From Betaproteobacteria bacterium (GTDB lineage: Bacteria > Pseudomonadota > Gammaproteobacteria > Burkholderiales > Ga0077523), in assembly GCA_016713305.1 (NCBI GenBank), contig JADJPK010000031.1, positions 310,001 to 374,000 of the forward strand: a DNA stretch of 64,000 nucleotides, written 5' to 3'. A model generated the notes under the pieces. That model had not been told where the DNA came from. It ran no database searches and was given only the letters and a program-made list of their open reading frames with translations. Of the stretch, positions 19,521 through 28,567 are shown piece by piece. A program made the translations under genes and the position numbers. How positions within the stretch are numbered: the first letter of the stretch is position 1; every line of letters starts with the position of its first letter.

Positions 19521-20714
19521 ATGATCATCACCTCGCTGCTCGATACCGATCTCTACAAGTTCTCCATGATGCAGGTCGTCCTGCATCAGTTCCCGGGGGC
19601 GCAGGTCGAGTACCGCTTCAAGTGCCGTTCGCGGGGTGTGGATCTGTCGCCCTACATCCACGAGATTCGAGACGAGATCCGGCACCTCTGTTCGCTGCGT
19701 TTCACCCCCGGAGAGCTGTCGTATCTGCGCGGCCTGCGATTCCTGAAGAGCGACTACGTCGATCTCTTGCGGCTCTTCCAGCTCGACGAGGGTTTCATCG
19801 ACGTCCGCCCGGCTCCCGATGTGGAATGCGGTGTCGACATCACCATCCGGGGACCCTGGCTGCACACGATCCTGTTCGAGGTCCCGGTGCTGGCCATCGT
19901 GAGCGAGGTGTGGTTCCGCAACACGCGCCCGGGCAAGGACACTTCCGAAGGTGTGCGGCGCCTGGAGGAGAAGATGGCGCTGGTGCGCGATCATCCCGAC
20001 CGCGACTTCAAGATCTCCGATTTCGGAACGCGCCGCCGATTCTCGCGACAGTGGCAGGGCACGGTTCTCGAAACGCTCAGGAACGGTCTGGGGGATCGCA
20101 TCACCGGCACCAGCAATCTCCACTTCGCCATGCGGATCGGCATGATTCCCCTGGGAACGATGGCGCACGAGTATCTGCAGGCTTGCCAGGCCGTCGGTCC
20201 GCGCCTGCGCGACTCGCAACGATTCGCCTTCGACAAGTGGGCGGAAGAGTACCGGGGAGACCTCGGAATCGCGCTCACCGACGTCTGCGGCATGGACGCC
20301 TTCCTGCGCGATTTCGACCTCTTCTTCTGCAAGCTCTTCGACGGCGTGCGCCACGATTCGGGCGATCCTTTCGAGTGGGGCGAGAAGATGCTTGCCCACT
20401 ACCAGCGCATGCGCGTCGACGCGAGAGGCAAGACGTTCGTCTTCAGCGACAGCCTCAATGTGCCGCTTTGCATCAAGCTCTACGACCGGTTCAAGGGACG
20501 CTGCAAGCCCGGCTTCGGCCTGGGGACCAATCTCACCAACGACCTCGGCGTCGAGCCGCTGCAGATCGTGATCAAGATGACCCGCTGCAACGGCCAGCCG
20601 GTGGCGAAGATCAGCGACACCCCCGAGAAAGCGATGGATTACGACCCGTCCTACGTCGCCTACCTGCGCCAGGTGTTCAATGTCCCGGCCCCGACCTCCG
20701 ATTCGGACGACTGA
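19521..20714 (+). CDS. pncB: Nicotinate phosphoribosyltransferase
   Basis: 397 aa, full length for PncB. The start is [20 protein letters not shown], a hallmark of the family, followed by [12 protein letters not shown]. The central part has [13 protein letters not shown] and [13 protein letters not shown], where the His is the autophosphorylated residue. The phosphate-binding end is [12 protein letters not shown] and [16 protein letters not shown]. The enzyme makes nicotinate mononucleotide from nicotinate and PRPP in NAD salvage. It is a monocistronic-looking gene 70 bp after the M48 operon. Confidence 0.95.
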   Translation: MIITSLLDTDLYKFSMMQVVLHQFPGAQVEYRFKCRSRGVDLSPYIHEIRDEIRHLCSLRFTPGELSYLRGLRFLKSDYVDLLRLFQLDEGFIDVRPAPDVECGVDITIRGPWLHTILFEVPVLAIVSEVWFRNTRPGKDTSEGVRRLEEKMALVRDHPDRDFKISDFGTRRRFSRQWQGTVLETLRNGLGDRITGTSNLHFAMRIGMIPLGTMAHEYLQACQAVGPRLRDSQRFAFDKWAEEYRGDLGIALTDVCGMDAFLRDFDLFFCKLFDGVRHDSGDPFEWGEKMLAHYQRMRVDARGKTFVFSDSLNVPLCIKLYDRFKGRCKPGFGLGTNLTNDLGVEPLQIVIKMTRCNGQPVAKISDTPEKAMDYDPSYVAYLRQVFNVPAPTSDSDD

Positions 20715-20792
20715 CTCGGGAAAGGCCCGACCGATGCGCGAGGACCTCCACCTCGGCCGCCCGAAGAACCGCCGTCGCGACGGCGTGATCCG

Positions 20793-21302
20793 GTGAGACC
20801 GTCGCCGGCGCATTCTCTTCGACGGCGAATCCTCGGTGCGCTCTGCACCTTTCTCCTCATGCCGCTGGCCGCGTACGCGCGCGTGGTGGATGGCCACGTG
20901 CTGAGGGTTTCGGACGGCGACACATTGAGTGCCGTGATCGGCGGCCGGCAGACGACCCTCCGGCTCCTCTACATCGACGCGCCCGAACGCGACCAGAGAT
21001 TCGGCCCCGAATCCGCGCGAAGCCTCGAGCAGCTCGTGCGCCTGGAGCATCTCCGGTTCGACCTGCGCGGACGGGACAAGTACCGGCGCACGCTCGCCCT
21101 GATTGTTCGCGTCTCGGATGGTGCAGTGATCAACCTTCAGCAGGTCGAACGCGGCATGGCGTGGAGCATTGCACGGGGCGAGACCGAGATCGCCTACGAG
21201 CGCGCCCAGTTACGGGCCCGCCTTGCGCACAAGGGGCTGTGGGAAGATCCGCGCCCTGTCGCACCAGGCGTTTGGCGCAGGAGCAAACGAGCGAACCGGT
21301 GA
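20793..21302 (+). CDS. Exported thermonuclease (SNase-like)
   Basis: 169 aa from a GTG start with a signal peptide (ILGALCTFLLMPLAAYA). The SNase domain shows VSDGDTLSAVIGG, LRLLYIDAPERDQRFGPES, and RGRDKYRRTLALIV, covering the calcium-site Asp and the catalytic Arg/Glu positions. NLQQVERGMAWSI and ARLAHKGLWEDP complete the fold. A secreted Ca-dependent nuclease of usual size. It is convergent with the following surface-adhesin-like gene; 92 bp lie between them. Confidence 0.9.
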   Translation: MRPSPAHSLRRRILGALCTFLLMPLAAYARVVDGHVLRVSDGDTLSAVIGGRQTTLRLLYIDAPERDQRFGPESARSLEQLVRLEHLRFDLRGRDKYRRTLALIVRVSDGAVINLQQVERGMAWSIARGETEIAYERAQLRARLAHKGLWEDPRPVAPGVWRRSKRANR

Positions 21303-21394
21303 GCTGCGGCGACCCCCGCAGGCCTCGAGAAAGACCGGGGAAGCAGGAAGAGTCCCATCGATGGTCACAACCACCGCCAGTGATCAGAGGCCCC

Positions 21395-21811
21395 TTACAC
21401 CGGCATCCTGCAGGCCGACGCCAGCCATTCCTCCTGCGGCGAACCCGGGTCGGGGCTCGCGTAATCCCAGGCTCCCGGCGGCACGCCGAAGCTCTTCACC
21501 ACACGGCTGCTTGTATCGAACACGGCGACGGCAGCAACGGCGAGTTCCTTGCTCTCGCACTTGGCCAGATAGCGGACCACCCTCAACGGTGCCTCGTTCT
21601 CCGGACGTTCCTCCGGATTCTTCCAGGCGACTCTCACTTCGAACCGGAGCAGTTCTCCGAAGCGCGTCACGCTGTCGCGCTGCAGGCGGGTGACGTGCTT
21701 CCCTCCGATCTTCGAGGCGGCCTCGATCGTGTCGTAATACTGGGGGTCCGCGATGCTCTGGCCGGACACAAGTGTCATGGCGAGAGCGAGCGACGAGACG
21801 CAGCGGTTCAT
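21395..21811 (-). CDS. Surface-adhesin protein E-like exported protein
   Basis: 138 aa from the ATG at 21809-21811, which has GGAG five nt upstream; the longer open frame has no signal sequence. Signal peptide ends SIADP. The body starts YYDTIEAASKIGGKHVTRLQ and has FEVRVAWKNP, VRYLAKCESKELAVAAVAVF and EEWLASAC: the two Cys and beta pattern of the small surface-adhesin-E-like family seen in many betaproteobacteria. Function unproved. It lies just before a TRAP transporter operon on the same strand but is the downstream gene there only if transcription reads past it. Confidence 0.65.
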   Translation of the reverse strand: MNRCVSSLALAMTLVSGQSIADPQYYDTIEAASKIGGKHVTRLQRDSVTRFGELLRFEVRVAWKNPEERPENEAPLRVVRYLAKCESKELAVAAVAVFDTSSRVVKSFGVPPGAWDYASPDPGSPQEEWLASACRMPV

Positions 21812-21905
21812 GGGTGTCTCCATGGATCGATGGATCGTGATCCGGACGCCGCCACCCCGCGCTACGCCCGGACTACCGGCTGGGACATCGGCCGGAGGCA
21901 GCAGT

Positions 21906-23229
21906 TCATGGAGCCGCAGCAGCGAGACCGGGAAGCCAGAGCGCAACCTCGGGATACAGGACCACCAGCGCAAGGACGAGCACTTGCAGGCCGATGAAAG
22001 GCCAAACGGCAGAGAAGATCTCGTTGAGCGTCACGTCCGGGGGAGCGACTCCCTTGAGATAGAACGCCGCGGGTCCGAAGGGGGGGGACAGATAGGAAAC
22101 CTGCATGTTGAGGCAGAACAGGACCCCGAACCAGACGGCGCTGTACCCCAGGCCCGTCACGATCGGCACGAAGATGGGCATGGTGAGCAGGCAGATGCCG
22201 ACCCAGTCCATGATGCAACCGAGGACGGTCAGAATCAGCATCATCACGGCAATGAGACCGAGCGGCGGTAGGGGCAGACCGGTGATGGCCTCCCTGACGA
22301 ACGCCGGCCCCCCGGCCAGGTTGTAAACGCCGATCATGGCCGTGGCGCCGAACGAAAGCCACAGCAGCATTCCGCAGGTCGTCATGGTCTGGCGGGCTGC
22401 ATCGCGAACGATCCGCCAGCGGAGCTCCCCTCGCGCAAGTGCGGCCAACGCGGTGCCGACCACGCCCATGGCCGCCGCTTCCGTGACCGACGCGATTCCC
22501 AGATAGATCGTTCCCAGCACGAGCAGCACCACGACCCCGGGCAGGAGGAGGTGCACGGCGAGCCGGAGCTTCCCGGCGAACGGCATCGAACGTTCCTCCT
22601 TCGGGGCCGGCGGACCGAGTTCGGGTCGCAGCCGGCACCGCAGGAAGATGTAGAGCATATAGACGCCCGACAGGATCAGCCCGGGAAGCAGGTTCGCGGT
22701 AAAGAGATCGCCGACCGAGACATTCACCGTAAGCCCGTAGATCACCAGCACGATCGACGGCGGGATCATGGTGCCGAGGGATCCTCCGGCGCAGATGGTG
22801 CCGATTGCGAGTTTGCGGTCGTAGCCCAGGCGGAACATCTGAGGCAGGGCGATGAGGCCCAGGAGCACGATCTCGCCCCCGATGATTCCCGTCATGGCGC
22901 CCAGGGCGGTGGCGGCCACCATCGTCTGGAGGGCGAGCCCTCCCGGAAGTCCGCCGGACCACACCCGCATCGCTGTGAACAGGTCCGTCGCCACGCCGGA
23001 GCGCTCCAGGATCGACGCCATCATGATGAACATCGGCACCGAAACCAGCGCGTACTCGTTCATGAAGGTGAAGATGCGGCTGGCGACGAGTTGCAGGCCA
23101 TCCAGTCCGAACAGTCCCGCCGTGAAGCCGACACCGATGAGGCCCGTGACGAAGGCCAGCGGCAACCCCGAGCAGGAGCAGGATCATCATCGATCCGAAC
23201 ATCGCGACCGTGATCCATTCGATGCTCAC
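21906..23229 (-). CDS. dctM: TRAP transporter large permease DctM (frameshifted)
   Basis: 440 aa after removing one extra base in the C-run at 23166-23169. The GTG start (23227-23229) overlaps the stop of the small permease gene. Hydrophobic throughout, with about 12 membrane helices. Family blocks: ASRIFTFMNEYALVSVPMFIMM, GGEIVLLGLIALPQMFRLGY, GGSLGTMIPPSIVLVIYGL, and CIMDWVGICLLTMPIFVPIV. DctM carries the transport path of a tripartite ATP-independent periplasmic transporter. It works with the DctQ and DctP genes that precede it. Confidence 0.9.
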
Positions 23230-23729
23230 GGACGCCCGGCCCCGCGACGCAGTTGTTCGATGTCGGCCAGCACATGCCCGACCGTCTGCAATGCGAGGGC
23301 GAGGGACGCGAGGGCAAACAGGCTCTTGAGGATCACCGGCGAGGGCAGATTGAGCGCCGTGCCCGATGTTTCCATGTCCCGGATGGAGACGCCCGCCTGG
23401 TCGGCCGCGGCGTAGGCGAGCAAGGCCAGAAAGACGATGGCGAGCACGGAATTGAAGATGCGGATCGACAACCGCCAGCGTTCCGGAAATCGCTCCAGGA
23501 GCACCGTGATCGCGATGTGGGCACGGCCGGCGTGCGCAGCCGGCCCTCCCAGAACGAAGGCGCTCGCTGCCAGCAGGACGGTGATCTCGTGCACCCACAC
23601 GGTCGGAGCTCCGAACGCATAGCGCATGATCACCTCGTACGCCGTGATCGCGACGATGACGACGAACAGCAGACTGCCTGCGCGCCCGGCAGCTTCGGCC
23701 ACGCGGTCGAGTGGTCCTTTCGTCGGCAT
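23226..23729 (-). CDS. dctQ: TRAP transporter small permease DctQ
   Basis: 167 aa with four hydrophobic stretches: AGSLLFVVIVAITAYEVIM, ITVLLAASAFVLGG, IFNSVLAIVFLALLAYAA and FALASLALALQTVG. The MRYAFGAPTVWVHEITVLLA segment is characteristic of DctQ proteins. It holds the four-helix small membrane subunit of the TRAP complex. GTGA stop/start overlap links it to dctM, and 30 bp separate it from dctP upstream. Confidence 0.9.
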   Translation of the reverse strand: MPTKGPLDRVAEAAGRAGSLLFVVIVAITAYEVIMRYAFGAPTVWVHEITVLLAASAFVLGGPAAHAGRAHIAITVLLERFPERWRLSIRIFNSVLAIVFLALLAYAAADQAGVSIRDMETSGTALNLPSPVILKSLFALASLALALQTVGHVLADIEQLRRGAGRP

Positions 23730-23759
23730 GAGATCCTCGTCGCGTCCGCCGTGGAGGCT

Positions 23760-24779
23760 CTACTGGATCTGGCCCGTCAGACGAAGGAACTGAAGCTGGG
23801 ATTCGTGGATGCGCCGGGCGAGATCGCTGCGGCTCGCATACTGTCCCCAGACCTTGCGCGCGATCTCCCGGAACTTCCTCCGCTCGTCCGGCGGCAGATC
23901 GAACGGTTCGAAGCCCAGCGCCTTCGCATCCCGCGCGACCTTGAGATCATCCACGGCATGGCGCTGGATCATCTCCCTGGCCATCTCGTGGCCTGCTGCG
24001 TCCACGATCGCTTTCAGATCGTCCGGCAAGGCGTTCCACTTCTTGAGATTCACCGCCAGGTCGTTCATCGGCATCGAGTGGAAGCCGGGAAACGACGGAT
24101 GACGCGCGAGCTTGTGGTAGCCGAGATCCTGGTTCATGGAAAGCGTTCCCCAGTCGGAGGCATCCACGACACCCCGCTCGAGCGCGGTGTAGACCTCGCT
24201 GCCGGGCAGGTTGACCGGCGAGGCACCGAGCGCCTTCCAGATGTCCTGTCCCATGCCCACGGGCGCACGGACCTTCATGCCCTTGAAGTCGGCCAGCGTG
24301 CGGACCGGCTTCTTGGACAGAACCGACTCGACACCGTACCAGACACCCGTCACGAAATAGGCGTTGTACTTCCGGTAGAGCTCTCGGGCCAGTTCCCTGC
24401 CCCCGCCCTGCTCCATCCAGGCCTGCGCCTGGTACGGGGTGTCCCACGCGCCCTGCAGGTCGCCGAGCACGGAGAACGCCGCATCCTTCGTGGTGAAGTA
24501 CGCGGTGCCACCTTGCTGCGCATCGATCACTCCCGCCTGCAGGGCATCCAGACTCTCCGTGGGCGCCACCACCGATCCCGCCGGCAACACCTCGATCAGG
24601 AGTCTGCCTCCGCTCAGGATCCTCACCCTCTCGCCGAACGCCTCCACCACCTTCTGCGGCACCGTTCCCGCAGCCCACGAAGAAAGCAGCTTCCACTTGA
24701 TCGGTGTCTGGGCGTGCCCGAACGCGGACCATGCAAGAAGCGTCAGCGCCAGAAAGAGACGTACCGGGAAATTGATCAC
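23760..24779 (-). CDS. dctP: TRAP transporter periplasmic solute-binding protein DctP
   Basis: 339 aa with a GTG start and signal peptide ending at GHAQ. DctP blocks: IKWKLLSSWAAGTVPQ, FGERVRILSGGRLLIEVLP, the ligand-arginine helix KGMKVRAPVGMGQDIWKALG, LPGSEVYTALERGVVDASDW and the pilin-like end NLKKWNALPDDLKAIVDAA. It binds the substrate and hands it to DctQM. The shape resembles binders of acidic or aromatic acids, but the ligand cannot be read here. Upstream by 12 bp is a PhyH dioxygenase gene in the same orientation, so the enzyme may act on the imported compound. Confidence 0.9.
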   Translation of the reverse strand: MINFPVRLFLALTLLAWSAFGHAQTPIKWKLLSSWAAGTVPQKVVEAFGERVRILSGGRLLIEVLPAGSVVAPTESLDALQAGVIDAQQGGTAYFTTKDAAFSVLGDLQGAWDTPYQAQAWMEQGGGRELARELYRKYNAYFVTGVWYGVESVLSKKPVRTLADFKGMKVRAPVGMGQDIWKALGASPVNLPGSEVYTALERGVVDASDWGTLSMNQDLGYHKLARHPSFPGFHSMPMNDLAVNLKKWNALPDDLKAIVDAAGHEMAREMIQRHAVDDLKVARDAKALGFEPFDLPPDERRKFREIARKVWGQYASRSDLARRIHESQLQFLRLTGQIQ

Positions 24780-24791
24780 GATCTTCGCCGT

Positions 24792-25676
24792 TCAGGACTG
24801 CGGACGATTGCCCGTACCGCGGTAGAGGATGGTGATGGCGTCCTCGGTGATGCGCTTGTGCACGGCGCGCTCGTTCTCCCCCATGTCGACCTGCGGTCTC
24901 GGTTCGGGATCGAAATTGCCGAACCGGTCGACACCCCGGACGAGCATCGCCGAGTCCCTGTGTCCGGACATCTGCTTCACGTACGTCGGCACGTAACGGA
25001 TCGCGAAGCCGATGCGCCGCCGGGTGGAGCGGTTGGGCTCCGACCCGTGCACGAGCCGCACGTGGTGCAGCGACATCTCGCCAGGCTGAAGAACGACGTC
25101 GACGGCATGCGCCGGATCGACATCGACCTGAACTTCCTGGCCGCGCGTCAGCAGATTGTTGGCGGCGAAGGTATCGGCATGCGGCAGCTGGTCCAGGGTG
25201 TGAGTCCCCGGCATGACTCGCATGCAGCCGTTTTCCGGCATGGAATCGGAGAAGGCGACCCAGGCGGTCACGACGTCGGGTTCCGAGAGGCCCCAGTAGG
25301 TGGAATCCTGGTGCCAGGAGACGAAGGCGGGATCGGACGCTTCCTTGGTGAAGAAACTCGCGCTCCACACGAACAGATCCGGCCCCAGGACATCTTCCAC
25401 CGCATCGAGTATCCGCGGATGCCGCACGATCTCGTCGGCCCACGTGAAAAGAAGGTGCGGCTTGTTGCGCATCTGCCCGGAGAGGGGGCCACCGGTGCGG
25501 CGTTCGATCTCCTCCAGTCGGGCTCGGTAGCCGGCAATCTGAGCCTCGTCGAATACACGAACGGGAAAGTGATAGCCGAGTTCGTCGAACAACCGGGTCT
25601 CGCCTTCGTTCAGTACGTTGTGGGATACGGCATTGCGGGCATGCCACACGTTCGGTGTCCGGCCTTGCACTTGCAT
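24792..25676 (-). CDS. Phytanoyl-CoA dioxygenase (PhyH) family enzyme, TRAP-linked
   Basis: 294 aa, Fe(II)/2-oxoglutarate dioxygenase fold. Fe ligands: WHQDSTYW (HxD motif) and HHVRLVHGSEPNRS (distal His); the 2OG-binding Arg is in RSTRRRIGFAIRYVPT. NGCMRVMPGTH is the typical PhyH wall. Shine-Dalgarno AGGGAGA precedes the ATG. Its stop is 12 bp before dctP, so it is first in a PhyH-dctP-dctQ-dctM operon. This suggests oxygenation of the substrate taken up by the TRAP system. The substrate is unknown; true phytanoyl-CoA activity is unlikely. Confidence 0.85.
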   Translation of the reverse strand: MQVQGRTPNVWHARNAVSHNVLNEGETRLFDELGYHFPVRVFDEAQIAGYRARLEEIERRTGGPLSGQMRNKPHLLFTWADEIVRHPRILDAVEDVLGPDLFVWSASFFTKEASDPAFVSWHQDSTYWGLSEPDVVTAWVAFSDSMPENGCMRVMPGTHTLDQLPHADTFAANNLLTRGQEVQVDVDPAHAVDVVLQPGEMSLHHVRLVHGSEPNRSTRRRIGFAIRYVPTYVKQMSGHRDSAMLVRGVDRFGNFDPEPRPQVDMGENERAVHKRITEDAITILYRGTGNRPQS

Positions 25677-26097
25677 CTGACTCTCCCTGGTATCGCGATG
25701 AACCGCATCTGCCGCCTCGCCGCTCGGTTGCCGCGCGAGACCGACTCCATGAATCGGCGGGTCCTCGTTCGACTTGACCGTGGCGGGTCCCGCTTCTCCT
25801 GCCGGACTTCACGAAGGACCGGACGGCACGCTGCCATCGACGACCAGCAGTGCTCCCCTTCCCCACGCGTCTGACACATCATCCGCGGCGGAGGACGAAC
25901 GCCCCGTCCGTGGCCGGTAGTTCACATCAGAGCATCCGTCCATCCCGTTCGACGCGGACGGATGCTCTGGGTCGCGGTCTACCGGTCACCCGCGCCCTGG
26001 CATTTCGCGAGAGTGCGGTCTCCGGCCCGCGAGCGGCCGGGGCTCTCGACCGTCGGGGGCGGGCAACGAAAAAGTCGGGCCCGCGTCCTGCAATGCG
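25677..26097. other. 421-bp gap with one strong hairpin, no gene seen
   Basis: No convincing coding frame. It is the upstream region of the TRAP/PhyH operon on the minus strand and the downstream region of the second PhyH gene. A 14-bp perfect stem lies at 25928-25969. The stretch near 26050-26090 has G- and C-runs that pair loosely around an A5 tract, but no convincing second terminator. Confidence 0.5.
25928..25969. terminator. 14-bp perfect hairpin between two PhyH genes
   Basis: CAGAGCATCCGTCC (25928-25941) pairs exactly with GGACGGATGCTCTG (25956-25969) across 14 nt. It probably ends transcription from the 26098-26972 gene or protects mRNA 3' ends. There is no U-tract on either side, so it may be Rho-assisted or a processing site. 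Confidence 0.45.
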
Positions 26098-26972
26098 TCA
26101 GGCAACGGTGGCGGTGACGCTGAAGTACCGGCTCTTGGCAGCCGACTGGTTCTCGTAGATCGAGCCCTGATTGAGAGCGGGTGGCAACGGCATGCGCACG
26201 GGCACCGGCTCGAGCCGCGGTTCGATCGTGGGTTCGCCGCAGATCATGCGGCTGTCGAATTCATCAAGATTGGTGAAATTCACCAGGGCCACGCGTCTGC
26301 GGCGGCGCACTCGTACAGGAGCAGGGGTCTCTCCCGAGTCGACGTGTTCTCCGCCGATCCGTGCACGAGACGCACGTGGTGGAAGGACACTGCACCGGCC
26401 TTGCCCACGCATGGAACGGCCTTCGACAGGTCGAGCCCGCTTCCGGACACGTCCATCGCTCCGCAGAAGCGGCCGTCGGCGTGATGGTCGTACGTCGGTC
26501 CCGTGTGAGTGTCCGGCAGCGCGAACATGGCGCCGTTCTCGAGCGTCGTGTCCTCCAGCATCACGCCGACGGCGAGAATGTCGTCGTTCGTGTGGGGATA
26601 GAACGCCCAGTCCTGATGCCACTCCACCGGAGAACCGTAGCCTGCCGCCTTGATGTTGAGCTTCGATCCGTGCAGCCGGACATGGGGCCCCAGGAGCTTT
26701 TGCAGGATGCCCAGGAGGGAGGGCATGCGGAGGATGTCCAGGAACACCGGATTCAGGAGATGAGGCTTCTTGATGCGGCGAACGCGCGGGCGGTCAGGCC
26801 GGTGAGTCGGCTCCAGGTCGTAGACGTCCGTGTGCGTTGCGAGACCCCGGGCGCCTTCCACCAATTCCGCAACCACGGATTTGGTGCGGGACAGCATGGC
26901 AGCATCGAGCACACCTTCCACCACGACGAAGCCATGCTTCCGGTAGAAGTCCACCTGCGAATCGCTGATCAT
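26098..26972 (-). CDS. Phytanoyl-CoA dioxygenase (PhyH) family enzyme (frameshifted at C-terminus)
   Basis: 291 aa after restoring one base near 26286-26288; the ATG at 26970-26972 has a strong AAGGAGG site. Start: MISDSQVDFYRKHGFVVVEG. Fe site WHQDWAFYPHTNDD (HxD) and HHVRLVHGSAENTS (second His), 2OG Arg in STRERPLLLYECAAADAWP. The C-terminal extension after the break (VNFTNLDEFDSRMICGEP... YENQSAAKSRYFSVT) is longer than in many relatives and is in-frame only after correction. Second PhyH enzyme of this cluster; its nearest neighbour downstream of the promoter side is the divergent cyclase. Confidence 0.8.
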
Positions 26973-27312
26973 CCAACCCTCCTTCTTGCACCGCAGCACA
27001 CCGATCTCGCGCGCGAGTCCGGCGGCGCGCCCTGTGCAATGTGCACCGTCGTGAAGTGTGATGTCAACGCGCACGCTGCGGAGGGTCCGACCCATGTCCA
27101 GAGCCGGTATCGACACCCGTCCTCGGCGTCGCGCACCGCCTCGTCGCGGCGCATTTCCGCCAGCAGCGCCATCCCCGTGCATCATTCCGATGTTCCTCGG
27201 GGCGTTGCCCTTGCAACCGCCAATGTTCCGTGTAATTCTCTTCTCGGGGGTAAGAACAATGGTCCCCTCTTCCGATTCAATTCATGTCACACAATTCTCT
27301 GGAGGAGAGAGC
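26973..27312. other. 340-bp divergent region between PhyH and cyclase genes
   Basis: Non-coding on both strands as far as I can support. It must contain promoters for the minus-strand PhyH gene and the plus-strand cyclase. A sigma-54-like site occurs at 27200-27215 on the plus strand. The last 100 bp before the cyclase are less GC-rich than the surroundings. Confidence 0.5.
27200..27215 (+). promoter_or_regulatory. Sigma-54-like -24/-12 site upstream of the cyclase gene
   Basis: GGGCGTTGCCCTTGCA has the GG-N10-GC spacing, the -24 GGC and a perfect TTGCA at -12. It lies about 98 bp before the cyclase ATG at 27313. A match by chance in GC-rich DNA is possible. Confidence 0.3.
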
Positions 27313-28413
27313 ATGAAACGTTCGGTCATTGCCGCAGCGGTTGGCGGCGCGCTGCTTGCCTATGGCATCGGCGCAAGTGCGCATCAGGCCCTTGAAGGTC
27401 CCATCGACGATTCCGCGTTGTCCTGGGGTCCGAGCAAGTGGGGCAAGGACGATCGCGCCGGTTCGTCCAACCACACCAAGAACTCCGCAAACATCCGCAA
27501 GGCGCTGTCCACCATCAAGCAGTACAAGGCGCTGACGGTCGGCAAGTACTATCACAGGGAAGCTCCCGCCTTCGGTCCCCGCAGCTGGAGCATGTACATC
27601 CCTGGCACGCCTACCGGCGGCCCGTTCGGCAAGAACGCCCTGGTGTATCACGACGAACTCGTGATCACGCAGATCGGCCAGATCCAGACCCAGTTCGACG
27701 GTCCCGGCCACATCGGCGTGAACACCTCCAAGGGCCCGATGTTCTACAACGGCGTCATTTCGTGGGATGCCTATGAGCGTGGCGCAGGCGGCCAGGTGCA
27801 AGGCATGGGTCCGCTGGGCGTGGAACACGTGGGCGAGAACGGCTTCGTCTGCCGCCTTGTGGTGCTCGACGCCGTCGCGCTGCGCAAGGCCGAAGGCAAG
27901 ATTTCCGCTTCCGCGGAAATGCTGCCGATACCGAAGAAGCCCGGCGATGTCGGCATCGTTACGGCTGACGACGTCAAGGCGATGGTGAAGGCTGCCGGCC
28001 TCGGCGAGATCGGCGCAGGCGACTGCGTTGCGCTGCACACCGGCCAGGGCAACACGTGGAGCAACGACCGTTACAAGTCGATGAACTCCGAGCAGCGTGC
28101 CGCCGCCCGCGCAATCTTCGCGCAAGGCGAACCCGGCTTCGGTATCAGCGCGTGCAAGTACTTCGCCGATCGTGACATCGCCCTTACCATGGGCGACACC
28201 TCTGCGAACGACGCGCAGCCCGGCAACGAGGAAGACGGCATGGCGGTGCCTTGCCACACGATGCTGCAGCCTGCCCGCGGCATCTGGAACCTCGAGAACG
28301 TGGACACCAAGTCCCTGATCGATCACAAGATCAAGGAAGCGGCGTTCATCTTCGCCCCGCTGCGGATCATCGGCGCGACGGGATCTCCCGCCAACCCGGT
28401 GGTGCTGTACTGA
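27313..28413 (+). CDS. Exported cyclase family protein (kynurenine formamidase-like fold)
   Basis: 366 aa from the ATG at 27313, with GGAGGAGAG just before it. The signal peptide (MKRSVIAAAVGGALLAYGIG, ending ASAHQ) is unusual, as most cyclases of this family are cytosolic. Cyclase signature: metal site QTQFDGPGHIGVN (the HxGTHxDxPxH type in variant form), VVLDAVALRKAEGK, and CVALHTGQGNTWSNDRYKSM. The end has PCHTMLQPARGIWNLENVD. Members hydrolyse or isomerise amide or lactone bonds in aromatic and other acids. A perfect-looking terminator follows. High expression is suggested by the strong start site and terminator. Confidence 0.8.
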   Translation: MKRSVIAAAVGGALLAYGIGASAHQALEGPIDDSALSWGPSKWGKDDRAGSSNHTKNSANIRKALSTIKQYKALTVGKYYHREAPAFGPRSWSMYIPGTPTGGPFGKNALVYHDELVITQIGQIQTQFDGPGHIGVNTSKGPMFYNGVISWDAYERGAGGQVQGMGPLGVEHVGENGFVCRLVVLDAVALRKAEGKISASAEMLPIPKKPGDVGIVTADDVKAMVKAAGLGEIGAGDCVALHTGQGNTWSNDRYKSMNSEQRAAARAIFAQGEPGFGISACKYFADRDIALTMGDTSANDAQPGNEEDGMAVPCHTMLQPARGIWNLENVDTKSLIDHKIKEAAFIFAPLRIIGATGSPANPVVLY

Positions 28414-28433
28414 TCCAGGCGTTCAGGCAATAC

Positions 28434-28461
28434 GAAAAGCGGCCCTTCGGGGCCGTTTTTC
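28434..28461 (+). terminator. Rho-independent terminator after the cyclase gene
   Basis: CGGCCC (28440-28445) pairs with GGGCCG (28450-28455) around the stable tetraloop TTCG, followed directly by TTTTTC. A-run on the left gives extra base pairs. It ends the 27313-28413 transcript 20 bp after the stop. Confidence 0.9.
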
Positions 28462-28567
28462 TTTTCTGGTTGACCGGCGATCCGCCCGAATCCGACGAAC
28501 GTTGGCGACAGCGGCCCGGCAATGAACAGCAATGCCCCGCACGCCTCGCATTTGCTGCAGTGCTCCG

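Noticed and set aside
19413..21050. 545-codon minus-strand open frame opposite pncB
   Set aside because: Arg/His/Gln-rich antisense text; pncB on the plus strand is complete with all motifs.
23253..25874. 873-codon plus-strand open frame opposite the TRAP/PhyH genes
   Set aside because: Covers three well-supported minus-strand genes and shows no domain signature.
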